Of a DNA stretch of 64,000 nucleotides, positions 52,201 to 64,000 are shown piece after piece (the first letter of the stretch is position 1; every line of letters starts with the position of its first letter). Position numbers and translations under genes: made by a program. Location: the NCBI GenBank assembly GCA_013400155.1, contig VXBM01000132.1:1-64000 (forward strand), read 5' to 3'. This stretch comes from Helopsaltes ochotensis. Taxonomy: Eukaryota; Chordata; Aves; Passeriformes; Locustellidae. The notes below the pieces were generated by a model. The model had not been told where the DNA came from and did not search any database. It worked only from the letters and a program-made list of their open reading frames with translations.

Positions 52201-55200
52201 TTCCCTCTTAGTTATAATTCTTTATCTTAAAGCATAAACCTGCATACACAAAATCACATCTGTATACTGGATGTATGCTGATATTTCTACACAAGAATGC
52301 AAAAAACACAATAGGTAAAGACGGTAAGTATGAAAAATCTTGCTCTTATCCAAAGACAAGGATAGTAGAGACAATGGTAGAAAATAACAGAAGAAGAAAT
52401 TGTAAATATTCTCATTATCATAAACTCTCTAATTCAAATTAAACTATATAGACTGCATAACTTTTTCATAAGTCTCAAGAGATAAACTAAATGAAGAATC
52501 CAGAGAGAGCTTTTTTTATTATTATTTTTATTGTTTTGCTTCTCTGAATAAAATTCACATGGCAATTTTGTAAGAGGGGAAAAGAAAAAATATTAATACT
52601 TCAAAATATTGATGCACTATAGTTACACATTGGATTGGAAATATTATGAATCCTGAAAACAAAATTACCTCTCTCTCTTTGTGTACTATCATTACTTTGA
52701 CTTTTCCAACCCATTTCTAACCATCTCTTTTTATACAATTTTCAATCTCTCAAACTTTCCATTCTGACTACAAATTTCTATTAAAATTAACACAATTTTG
52801 AATTATTTTTGATACTGTTTTCACACTGCAACTGAATTTATGGTAGCAGATAAGGTACAAGTAGTTTTCATTACATAACATTAGATTTTTGAAATCCTCT
52901 TTGTTTATGTGGGTGTCAAGGCATAGTCCTACCCAGCAGAGAGGCTTAAACGATTCCACAGATAAAAAATAAGCATGATTCCCTTTAAATTGAAAGCAAA
53001 TCTACCCATCTAAAGACTTATCATTTGTAAGCACACATTATGTTTATATTTTCTGATGTGCTCATACCTTTGCTATGATTTCTCTAAAACCTTACTTCTG
53101 TAGTACAGAAATATGTCTTTCACCAAAATAATTACAAGGACACTCAACTGATATTTAAATTCCAGTCCAAGATTTATAAATCCATTTTAACTGTCCTCTG
53201 TCCTTTTGTTCAATAATATTAATTTATGTCAGCACTTTCTCTGTTCTTCTACTGCTTCTTGGAAATCAAAGTTTCTGTGGCAAAGGTTGGATATTTAATG
53301 ACACTGCAAAGTTCTCAAGAGCCAGTGATAATGAAAACCATTACAGGATGGTCTCAGGCAATAGCCATCAAATCAACCGCCTCTCTGTAGAAAAAACAGG
53401 GGAAAGCCAATATTGTTTTCTTTGCTATCTTACAAAGGCAGTTTCTGCATCATTATCTCTGGATAGAGACACAGGTTGCTAGATCATATTTAGCTTCCAA
53501 AATTTTGGATTGTAAGACAGGGAATAGAAATGAGTATCTCTGCCATGGTACCTTAAACCGTGTGCTTTTTCTGTTTTAATTACCTTGATGGGTTCAAAAG
53601 ACCCCAGTGATGATACTGATGAAAATAATTGCTTTTTAAGAAAAACAGTATCCTGCCTAGCCTTATCTGTATCAGTACAGGAAACATTCTCTACACACAA
53701 TCATCTTTTCCAACTTCTTCTCTTAAGGCCTCACATATAAAAATGCAAAACCATGTGAAAATTTTTGCCTGCTGTACTTTTTTTTTCTTTTCCTTTCACT
53801 GACAAATGAAATCTGATTAGACAACCAGTTTTATTCACTTTCTTTCAAATACCATCTATTACAACTCAGATGCAGTGGTGAGTGCTGAAGGTACATAATA
53901 ATCTCAGGTATGAACAAATAACTGTTTGTCATGCTTTTTGATTTAGTGGTGTCCTAGAATCCAGTATTCTCTGACAGAGTGCTAACATCAGCTAAAGGAA
54001 AGCACAGATTCAAAATATGGCTTGAATTTTTATGCTATTCTTACATATGATTCTGCAGTTTTACCCTTCCAATCCTTCAAAATCTTTGCATAAGTACAAT
54101 TGAGTCTTTGAAATATGCATAACACTAATTCTGCAAATTGCATCATAACTTAGGGGTTAAAGGCGCTGTTAAAAAAAACATTGATTTCTGATATTTAGGA
54201 AGAGAAATTTTGTCATCATCTTCTATTGAAAAGTCTGCAACACAAGTACCATTTTTCTATGTTATTTAATGACCTTCAATTGTTCTCCAGTAAATTTGCC
54301 AATCCCATTTCTAGTCATGCATATTTCTTGAATATTAATGCTTTACAGGGTACAGTATTACTGTTATTTTTCTGGGGTTTGAAATTATTTTTATTATCTA
54401 TTTATGCTTTTCTCTACAATTTGCCCACAGATTCATGGTAGTCATGTAATCAACACCTATTTGTTCTCACAGGTTTTCTCAGCTGTAATACTGCCACGGC
54501 GAATTTCATGTCACTGATTAGGTGAAATTCTTAACAGAGAAACTTCACTTAAAGACAATATCAGCTTTTATAACAGTTCATATTAGAAAACAGATGAAAA
54601 GGAAATCAAAAGGGGAACAATATGAGGTGTCCCTATTCCTCCATTGCCCCCTCTGCATTCTAAGTTATATTAATATCACTTCACTGTTTTCTGTGCAAAG
54701 AGAACATTTAAACCATGTAAGAAAGCGCAGTCCTGTGCAGAGGGTAAATACCACATATTAAAGTTTCAAGGAATTTGAAGCTTCCTTAGCTAGGTTCTGT
54801 CAGGCTGCATCACGGTTAGATCATGATCACAGATAAAATATATCTCAACATCCAGATATAAGTACAGTATTACGGCACTTCCTTCTAGATGTCCTGACTA
54901 TTATGCCTTGAAAAGTAACTATGTGAAACAATATAGGGATGTCTATAAGGAACAGTAGTGTGCACCCATAGCAGAATATGCCAGTCCTAGAAATTGCATT
55001 ACTCCACTCCTACTACTGAAGTACATAAGGCTTTTTGACAGATTAAGTTTGGAAAAACATCTCAGGAATATAAGGATGTGGCATTTCATGTCCATTGCAG
55101 AGTGGTCAGGAGACTACTCAGATGTTTCTGCCTCATGTATCATCATCCCATGAAGAAGGCATTACTGATATTGTAAGTTAAAACAGAAGTTATACACTTA

Positions 55201-56277
55201 TCAGACATCAGTCCTCACAGAAATGCTTAGGACTGTAAAGTGAGGAACACAACTTTTATTTAACTTTGTATCTATTCAAGACTTTGACAATTGAGACCAA
55301 TTTGGCTTTTCTAACCAATTCTGTGTATTCACTGGAAATCAGTGATTCTGTTCCAGACAGAAAAATAGATAGAAATCAGATAACTGCCATTTTAATATAC
55401 AGAACACCTGTAAATTGAGAACTTTTAGTTGTTCATATTTGATTCTGATTTCTATTCTTCTGCCTGTTTTTGTCTCTCAATTATAAGATTTAACTCATGT
55501 TCCAAAATGCAGAATGCCGCAATAGTAGCCATCTTAAAAATGTCTCTTTTTTCTAAAATATGGAGAAAGTGGCCTTAAAAATACTGCCAATAACTATAAA
55601 TAAATTATCCACCTAGAACACAGTCCTAAGCCAGCCTCAGCTGGGAGATGGAGTTAATGTTCCTACCTAGCTACTACATAAGGGAAAAGTCAGGAGAGAG
55701 GCACTATTCTGCTGAACTCTCCCTGGAAAGCCAACAATGGAGATGTCTAGATATTGTATTTTGAATCTATCATGCAATAGGTAAAACAGCTGGAAAAGAA
55801 GATATATCACATTCTGATCCTGACTCTTATAAGCACTATTTGTTTTATCCTGTAACTTCTTTTGATGCATCAAAAAGTTGGGGAACAGGAAACGCAAGTG
55901 CACGTCTGGACTTTCACAGCTATCTTGCTAATTCCTAGGTTAGAGTCAAGCCAGATTTTGCTGATTTTCTTCAGTTCTGAGTCTTGCACTTTCAGCTGTA
56001 CAATAGTTGAACTTCAGCAAAACACTTGGATATTATTGGTATTCTATTATTATGTATGTGAGATTACAGTATTAATTTAGGAGGTGACACTTGTAATCTT
56101 GTAAACTTTGTGTGACAGGGAAAAGGGTTGTTATTAGACTGAGACAATATGCCCAATAGAGTTATTTGCAACACAAAACTGAACCTAGGTAGTCTTGCAA
56201 CTTAAAAATCTCCACTCACTCAAGTAGATGTGGATCAGCTTTTAAATACAGGATGAAACTTTCAATATAAAGGTATG

Positions 56278-56336
56278 TTTTCCCTTTTCTTTTTCTTCCC
56301 TTTCCTTTTCTCTCCTCCCTACTTTCCCTACTCCTT
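56278..56336. repeat. Polypyrimidine tract (plus) / polypurine (minus)
   Basis: About 59 bp of almost pure C/T (ttttcccttttctttttctt then further C/T to about 56336, with two A). On the gene (minus) strand it is polypurine, so it cannot be an acceptor tract for this gene. It is simple sequence within an intron. Confidence 0.85.
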
Positions 56337-57587
56337 AAAGTGTGTTTGTCCTTTGCAAGTGTATAGATTCATGTGATTAGGACCTTTTATTCTCTGATTA
56401 TGAAGACAGAACAATACTATTATTATCATCATCCTTATTATTATGAGGTTTACTTTTTATTATTATGTATTTGTAGGAACAAGGAACTGAATAATTGAAC
56501 TTGACATTTGGGGTGAAAGAAAGTTTATGATAGTTTTTAGTTTCAAAAGAAATCAATTCATGTACAGAATGGAGGAAAGAAGAGTTTTTTTAGATTTGAA
56601 GACTTCAGACATATGAAGATATAAACTGCAGCTTTATAAAAATTACACTGGAACATTATTTCTGCCATGTGTGATGGTTAAAGAAGGTTTCAGATTGAGC
56701 GTGTAGAAGATGATTTTCCCACCATACATGCAGTAGATACCTTGGTTTGGTCAACTAAATAAGAATCAGGATCAATTATACTTGGATTCTTGAGGCTGGC
56801 ACAAATATATTGTCATAAAAAAATCAAAACTAAAAAGCAAACTATGTCTAATATTGTGCTAGAACACTTCTTTTCTAATGCATGTGCATTCTAACACAAT
56901 TGTTTACAAAAGCAGATCTATTTTGGCTATTCTAAAACAGAACTATATAATCTAAATGGTCTCTACATGCTAAAAATTTCACACCAAAGTGAAAAAATAA
57001 GGTACATAAAGCACACACGCATTACAAAAGCATGAAATGTGGTTTTATAGTCTCATGCTTTCATGTGGTTTTCCAAACCCTGACAAACCTGTCTCAGAAT
57101 GGTGTTTCTTTTTCGGCAATGGTTTGTCATCAGTTATTGTACCATTCACCTTTTTCTGCTGGTCCTCCCATGTAACTTCTAGCGTAAATAAAAAAAAACA
57201 TCAGAAATATTATGTAGCTTACATTATAAGACACCTAATATCATTTGGGACAACTTGATCTTCTAAACAAATGTAGGATCATTAACATTAAAATTTAGAT
57301 TAGTTCTTAGAGGCCTGTGGTGAAGAGAATTAGTAAACATCTTAAATACTCTGGAACAGAACATCTTATTCAAAAGTTACTATCTATGTAACTTGTCAAA
57401 TATTCTGCTGTCTTTAATATTTAACAATTGGTATAAAAACTAGGGGCTTGTTTCACACAATAATTTGGTCCATTTTTAAAAGTTGGTGTTCTCCATTCTA
57501 TAGCTTCTTACATTATCATTGTGTTTCTGTACGTTATAAAGGAAGTTAGAAATATTTTCGTAAAAAATTCTGTGCAAACATATAATT

Positions 57588-57650
57588 AACAAAAATAACC
57601 AAACAAACAAAACAAATTAACAAATAAGTGAACAAACAAACAAACAAAAA
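57588..57650. repeat. (AAAC)n-like low-complexity tract
   Basis: Degenerate caaa/aaac repeats with a purer block at 57631-57650 (aacaaacaaacaaacaaaaa). No retroposon body adjoins it that I can recognise. Confidence 0.88.
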
Positions 57651-60600
57651 CCTGAACAAGCAACCATGCGTGTCTAATTTAAGTTGAAAAAGTGTTTTTA
57701 ACAATTAATTCCTAAGCCAAAATTAAGTCAGATTTATTTTCAAAATCCGGAATTTGATTTAAACTCAGTTTTTAATTTGGGCAGATTAAACTACTCAATA
57801 AGAACTCTCGCACCAATTATTCCTGTAATTATATCTGAAAATGGCATTTCTGATGTAACTGCTCAGGAAAAGAGCTATAGATAGAAGCATGTACACTGCT
57901 CCACAGAATCTCTAGAATCGTGAGCTTTTTGAGGTTGTCAAATATTTTTTTTACACCATAATTTTCTATCTTCTGACAAACTAGGTAGTTACCATAAATA
58001 TTATCAGTTTTAAACCCTTTGGAATCTCATGGCAAAACCAAATCTACACTAATTAACAGGACAGATTCAACACTCTAAGCTCCATTTCTGCTTTGGGCTG
58101 TTAAGAATCTGCTTATTTTGCAGATCCTGTAAAGTGTGAAGTTCCTCACAACAATTGCCCACAGATGTTATCACTTTTATGGTCACAGAAATAGCCAGTG
58201 ATGGAGAATAATATGATAGATATGGAAAGCATTTTTAATCTTACCAATTAAAAATAAATTTACATAAATTATTTTAGCCTATGACTTTTTATTATTGTTA
58301 TTACTTCCCTTCTTTAAGAAGACTGATGGATATCTAACATTCAAAATGTAAACATGTGAAAGTGTTGTCTCTATGTATCCTGCAGCTTTCTTCTCAGTTG
58401 CAGAAATGTAAGTTTAAGTAAAATTATCACTGTAATGATTTTGCAACACCGCAGATACGCAAGCTGAAACAGACTCCATTATCTTTGAAGTACCATGTGT
58501 GGTGAGTACTAAATGAGAAATTTCAAACAGAACATTCTGTTACCAAACCATGGAAATAAAATCGTAATATGATTCTTCCTAAGAATAATGTGGTCCTTTT
58601 TTTGTTTTTCTATGAATATACACAGTTCACAACAAAATATCTACTGATGTCATTTACCCTTCCTTTTCCTCAAATGAGTCCGGAAGTATCTTCTTAACTA
58701 GCAAATCAAAAAACTCAATGACCTTAGCAAAACTACTTTTGAATTTAGGGAATAGTCACCACTAAAAAAAAAAACTATCATTAACTGTAATTTAGGCCAA
58801 ATAGTGGAGATTATACTTAGATAAGATAAAAAGTAGGCATACAGTAATCTAAAGGAATTTTTCACTATGTACTACAAATAACTTAAATAATGAAGAATAT
58901 CAGGAAGCCCAGTAATTTCCACTCTATTTTTATGCAAATTTTAGAAGACTCTCTCTGTGACTACAGATCAGAGTCCTTTTCAGAGCTCCTGGTTTGGTTC
59001 TGAAACCTAAAAATTTTAGGTGTCTCAGTCACCAAAATCACTTATTATAACAAAGTTCCCTATCAAAAGAAAAGATTTACTAAACCTTGATAATTCTTTG
59101 AAAGCTCATTATCTAGAAAATAGTTAACCCTCTTGGCAACACTGTAATAACATTGGAATTGACAAGAGTGAGGAAACAAAAATAAAAATATAATTCTTTG
59201 AATAAATAGTTCTGCCTCATGTTAACCTTGAAAAAAAAAACAAACAACATTATGAAAAGCAAGACAAGCTACTATATTTTTTGAGGAAAGTGATAGTATG
59301 AGCATGCAAACACTTTCAGAAAAGATTCCAATGACCTCTTTTCTATATTTATGGCACATCAGCATTAAATTCAAATGACTATTTAGTTTTCTCAGCAGTT
59401 AAGTACAACATTTAGATTGAGTGTATGGAGTTTGGCAGTACTCCAGATCAAGTGAAAAGCTTCACCGACTTCTAGAACATTGCAAGAGTGTTACTAGTAA
59501 TGGTTATTGTTTCAACTGAGAAATAAAAATAGATATATCCATTGGATTTAACCAAACATTTGAACTTTTCTTCAACAGCTTTTAATTTAATTTCCATCTT
59601 TATTTTTACAAAGATAAGAAAATATGTTTTAATGAGAGTTTAAAGGAGAGCTTTCTGTTTGGGAACTAGCATGAGGTGCTGATGCTTATTCAAAGTGCCA
59701 AAATGTCAGTGCTGCCCATATACTCTCTGGTTAGACAAGTAAGTTTCGTTACTATAAAGTACTTTACACAATGCAGTCGCTAAAATCTCTTTTCCCCAAG
59801 GCAAATGGGCACCATCTACTGCCTTTTTGTTTTAAACAAAGCCAACTTTGGTCAAATAGCAGATATTTGGAAAGAAACCATACAGTCTTCTAGATCGTTG
59901 TTCTCCTGTTATCACTCTCACTTCCCAGAACATAAACCTCATTCCTGTATTCTGTTGTAAAAATCAGATTTAACTTATGTATAAAGAGAGATGCAAAACT
60001 ATTAAATATTTATACAAAAATACCTTATATAGACCACATAAAATATGGGATTCTTGAGTCAAAGTATTTCAATCAGCTGATGCCCCTTTATGGCTAGAAG
60101 GATTTGACAGGTGCCCTGATGCAGATTTTCCCCATCAGCACGAAATGGACAACCTTTAGATGCAGTTGTTTCTTTAGACTGAATTGTTTCACCTACCCCT
60201 GGGCACTGCCCACCACAATGAATAATGCAGCTGGGGTGACACTCGGTGTGAGAATGATACCTGTGCTGCCTGGGAGGGGGGGCCTGGCGTGCTCCAGTAC
60301 TCAGGGTCAAGTACAACCTCAGCATTTCTTACACTTTTGTTTAGAATATTGAAGATGAAAAGTATTAAAAATGTGGAAATAATATATGAGAAGAACAGTT
60401 GCATATATATAGCTTTTCTGAATTTCTAACCATTCCAGCTTAGCAGCAGGAATGTTGCAGTTGAATTGGAAATGATGCAGCAAACTGCAGAAATACAAGA
60501 TGATGCAGCAAAGTAGCAGATACTAGTGATGAGGAATTTTGTTATGCCAATTTTCTTATCCTCCCTTCTTTTCTCAATACTACAAACAGTAATAGCCTTC

Positions 60601-63600
60601 TCACAACTACCCTTTACTTGAAACATTTTTATATATTTTCTCTTTTACTGGAATTTTTCTTTTTTTTTTTATTAAATCAACTTCAGCTTTCATCTTTTTT
60701 CCAGCACCTAAAATTTCTGGGAATTTTATCAGTGTATTTCTAGTTTTAGACTTTTGATAAGGTTATCATAAAGTCTCCACTTTTCCATTAGGACCTACTT
60801 AATTTAGTCATCTTTTTTTGCAAATGAAAAGTACTCAGAACTTCTTTCTATTTTTAATTTTATACAATGAATGCTCAGAAAGAAATTATGTTATTAATAA
60901 TACATGGTGACAACTACTGTAAAAATAAGTCAAAAGTGGATTTGGCTAGTGCTTCTTAAACCAATGCAGCACAATAAGAAGTCATTGAAACTCTGGGATA
61001 AACTGTCAAAAGCTGAGAAACTGTTTTGAATCAGATACTCAAGATCTCAACTCATGCATTAAGAGTACAAGGAGAATAATTAATAAAGGCTAAATTCATG
61101 GCATACAAGTTTTACTTTTTACAAAACAAGGTCCCTAAGAAAATTAAAGAGACATCAGTCTCCAGAGCTCACACAGACAGAAATATTTTCAGTGTGTCAA
61201 ACCTCTTAGGAAAAGCAAATGGCTTCAAACCATGATGTATGAATTGTCCCAGATGAACTAAACTGTATCTGGAATGAATCCAGTCCCACCTCACAGTACC
61301 AGCATGCTGCTAATGGCATCAAGGCCAATTCAAAGTGACACAAAGTCAGCAATCAAGATTTTATGCCAGACTGTTGACATTCCTATGCCAGAGAAACCTT
61401 CAGGTGCCTCATGAAAACAGTGTTGATGCTTCCCTACCCTCATGTAACAGGAACAAGGCTCATCCAGCGCCCAAGAACAAGCAGGAACACACGTAGCCTT
61501 TTTCTGACAAATACAGAACAAGACCTCCTGCCTCCCCAGATGATCCACAGCCAACCTGGGGAACTTTCAGCTTCCTCTTTCGTTGCAGTAGCAGTTGATC
61601 TACATTTTTTTTCTCCATACACTGGAAGAATGTTTAACAGAATGTTTCAGTACCTTAGAGATCAAGGCATTTATCTGAGACATGATAATCCGTCTTTCCT
61701 TCAAAATCTTAAATGCTTCTTAGGAACATTGCCCTGAATGCTGACAAAGCGTGGACAGTGTAAAGCCAGGGACAAAAGTACACAACCTTCATGTGAAAAT
61801 AGTTAGCAATTAGTGCCAAATTGACTAATGAATGCTAAGAAATGGTATAAAATTAAAGACATAAATTATTCATTAATGGCTTCTATCATGGTTTTTAATG
61901 AACTCAGTGTTCCAATAAACTTTTTGACATATCTTAATTATTTATTGTTTTGATTTTATATTTCATACTAAACTACATACACGTTCTTTAAAAAAAAGAA
62001 AAAACAAGCAAAAATCCCCCCAAAACCCAAACCCTGAGCTTCATTTCCTGGGGCTCCAGTTGCAATACATTAAAAAAACTTCAATGGAAATCATCAGATC
62101 AGCAATAAAAAGTACTGCAATATATCTACATTTCATATTATTGTTATAAGTATTAAAAATATGATAGTACACTGTAGATGATTCCTTATTCCAGAAATGA
62201 TATTTTCAAGCTGACTCCAAGGCTACATTAATTATTTGTAGCTGTAAATCACTTAAGTCTAGTCCAGTGGCAGTCTCTTCTCATGTATTCTCTACCTGAA
62301 AATTCAGTCAATTATATTTTAAATTTATATTTAAATTTTTTTACTAGTGGATTCCTCTATATGGGGAATAAATTGATTGTAATCTTCTATTGCTTATTTT
62401 TATGAAAAATTGTAGATATACTCAAAGTCCCAGAGAGCACTCGTTGAAATAACAAGCAATAAAGTCACAGCCTATATTTAGCTAAAAATCAGTGTCATGT
62501 TGCTACTTTTATAAATACGATAGATTTGTAAAACATGAAGAAACACCAGAAAAAATTAATACTCCAAATGGCTGAGAAGAAAAGTCAGTTAATGTTACAT
62601 TAAACATTAGTACATTAATATTCAGTAAAGAGTATTTAAATAACACAAAGTAAAGATGTTATTTGTAAGCCGCTATCAAGGCTTTTTTTCCCAGTACCAT
62701 TTGGGGCATGGGGAGGATTTGTTTTTGTTTCACATCTTTTTTCACGTTTTTAAAATACGGCAGCTTTGCTCCCTCTCCTGGTTACAGGCCTGCACCACGC
62801 CAGGCTGGGCTGGAGCAGCCCGCTGGCGATCGCCTTCCTTGGGACAGCTCCAAGGACACCCCCCAAGCCACTTCTTTAGAGAAACACTTCGGGGTCATCT
62901 TGCAAGGCTGATTTAAGGGGGAAGAAACAGAGATGAAGACATCATGCAAAGATACCATTGTTGTTTATGCGGATTCCTGAGGCACAAGGGCAGCCAGTAT
63001 CCTGGATAACCTTTACTACACATTTGTCCTGCTTACATCCCTTTTCCCACAGCATCCATGGTCTACTGAAGACCAGACATTGGGCTAGAGGGATTTTTAC
63101 TCAGGAGCTGGTATGGCAATCTTTATACTGCTGCAAGAGGTAAACACAATAAAATTCAAAATATCTTCAGAATTTAATGAATAATGAATTAAAAAAAAAT
63201 AAATTACAAGTAACGTCCAAAATAAATGTGGAGCAAAGTACAAGCTTCTGCTCTACACCTCTCTTCCACAATGTCTCCTCAGTTTGCATTTTCATTCCCT
63301 GGGTGTCAAGGAATAATCTGTGCATGCAAGGAAATGTGAACAGCCTACAAATTTACTCTTGCAGAATGCAGAAGGTAAGGTTAGCTTGATATAGGATTTT
63401 CTTTCTATGTTATTTTTATATTTATTGAAAAAGGTGCAATCTTATAGTAAGTGTTCAAACATTTTCTAAGCAGAAAGATAATTTTTTAATATATGATTAT
63501 ACATCTCTCACAAATACACAGATACACACACACCCCCCTCCAAAAAAAGCTCTGCAAGCAATCACAGGTGCTCTACCACTTTTAAATGCAGCTAAGATTG

Positions 63601-64000
63601 AACCTTATGGTACAATTCTAAAATGTAAAAAAATCATTATGTTCAAAAAAGGGGTCTGAAACTAAATCATTAGATTTAAGCACTAACACCAATCAATAAA
63701 GAAAATATAATTAACGGCTTACATAAAGATGAAAAATACAGATGTTTCTTCAGAAAGCTTTAGGATTTTCCATATGTCAATTACTACTACTTAATAACAT
63801 AAAAGTTTTCTTATTGCTGAAGTTTACATGCAAATTTACATGGAAATTGCACATGCATCTTTACATGCAATATTCTCTGTACTTAAAGGCCCATTTAATT
63901 CTTCTGCATTACTTCTGAAACATTTGGTTAGTAACCAGACAAACTGTGTTTGACTAGCACACAAAATGACATCCCACTGTCACATACCAGTCTTAGAAAT

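Larger units (their letters stand above)
38481..64000 (-). other. RIMS2: Upstream intronic sequence (runs off the right edge)
   Basis: AT-rich noncoding sequence upstream of the 36-nt microexon, at least 25.5 kb. If the 33-nt candidate exon at 48667-48699 is real, this is two introns, one of 10,186 nt and one of at least 15.3 kb. Recognised contents are a minus-oriented CR1 copy near 42.4-42.9 kb and several homopolymer or low-complexity tracts. GC-richer blocks near 60.1-60.35 and 62.76-62.91 kb could not be assigned. No other gene is supported. Confidence 0.7.

Noticed and set aside
61411..61737. 108-codon plus-strand frame
   Set aside because: No recognisable domain, it lies on the opposite strand to the gene, and there is no splice or promoter support; a chance frame is likely.
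1..64000. CRISPR arrays, bacterial operons, tRNA or rRNA genes
   Set aside because: None seen. The window is vertebrate intronic DNA, and the direct repeats present are microsatellites or two-copy duplications without CRISPR spacing.

Overview
This is vertebrate nuclear DNA, almost certainly from a bird. It is AT-rich and intron-dominated, and it carries several 5'-truncated CR1 retroposons with the avian-style 3' end (ttccaactcagg ... ttctatga). No bacterial or phage gene organisation, operon, CRISPR array or RNA gene was seen.

The whole window appears to lie inside one gene on the minus strand, encoding a RIM active-zone scaffold protein. Peptide content fits RIMS2 (RIM2) best, with RIMS1 as the less likely paralogue. 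In transcript order (descending coordinates) the supported coding exons are: a 36-nt microexon (38480-38445), a 101-nt exon (33460-33360), a 173-nt exon (13672-13500) and a 240-nt glutamate-rich exon (12523-12284). A possible extra 33-nt microexon lies at 48699-48667. Splice phases fit together throughout: phase 1 into and out of the microexon(s), phase 1 to 0 across the 101-nt exon, phase 0 to 2 across the 173-nt exon, and phase 2 to 2 across the Glu-rich exon. These exons encode part of the serine-rich, intrinsically disordered linker between the C2A and C2B domains. The zinc-finger, PDZ, C2A and C2B exons are outside the window.

Layout: 1-12283 is intron, with a CR1 copy at the left edge and a TATC microsatellite near 7.8 kb. 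12284-13672 holds the Glu-rich exon and the 173-nt exon, 976 nt apart. 13673-33359 is a 19.7-kb intron with two CR1 copies and a recent 144-bp tandem duplication; its donor is GC rather than GT. 33360-38480 holds the 101-nt exon and the 36-nt microexon, with a possible solo LTR between them. 38481-64000 is upstream intron with one CR1 copy in minus orientation and the candidate 33-nt microexon.

The most interesting items are the in-frame, symmetric 80-codon acidic cassette exon in the RIM linker, the microexon(s) upstream of it, and the GC-AG intron between two conserved exons. Together they suggest a cluster of regulated splicing choices in this linker.
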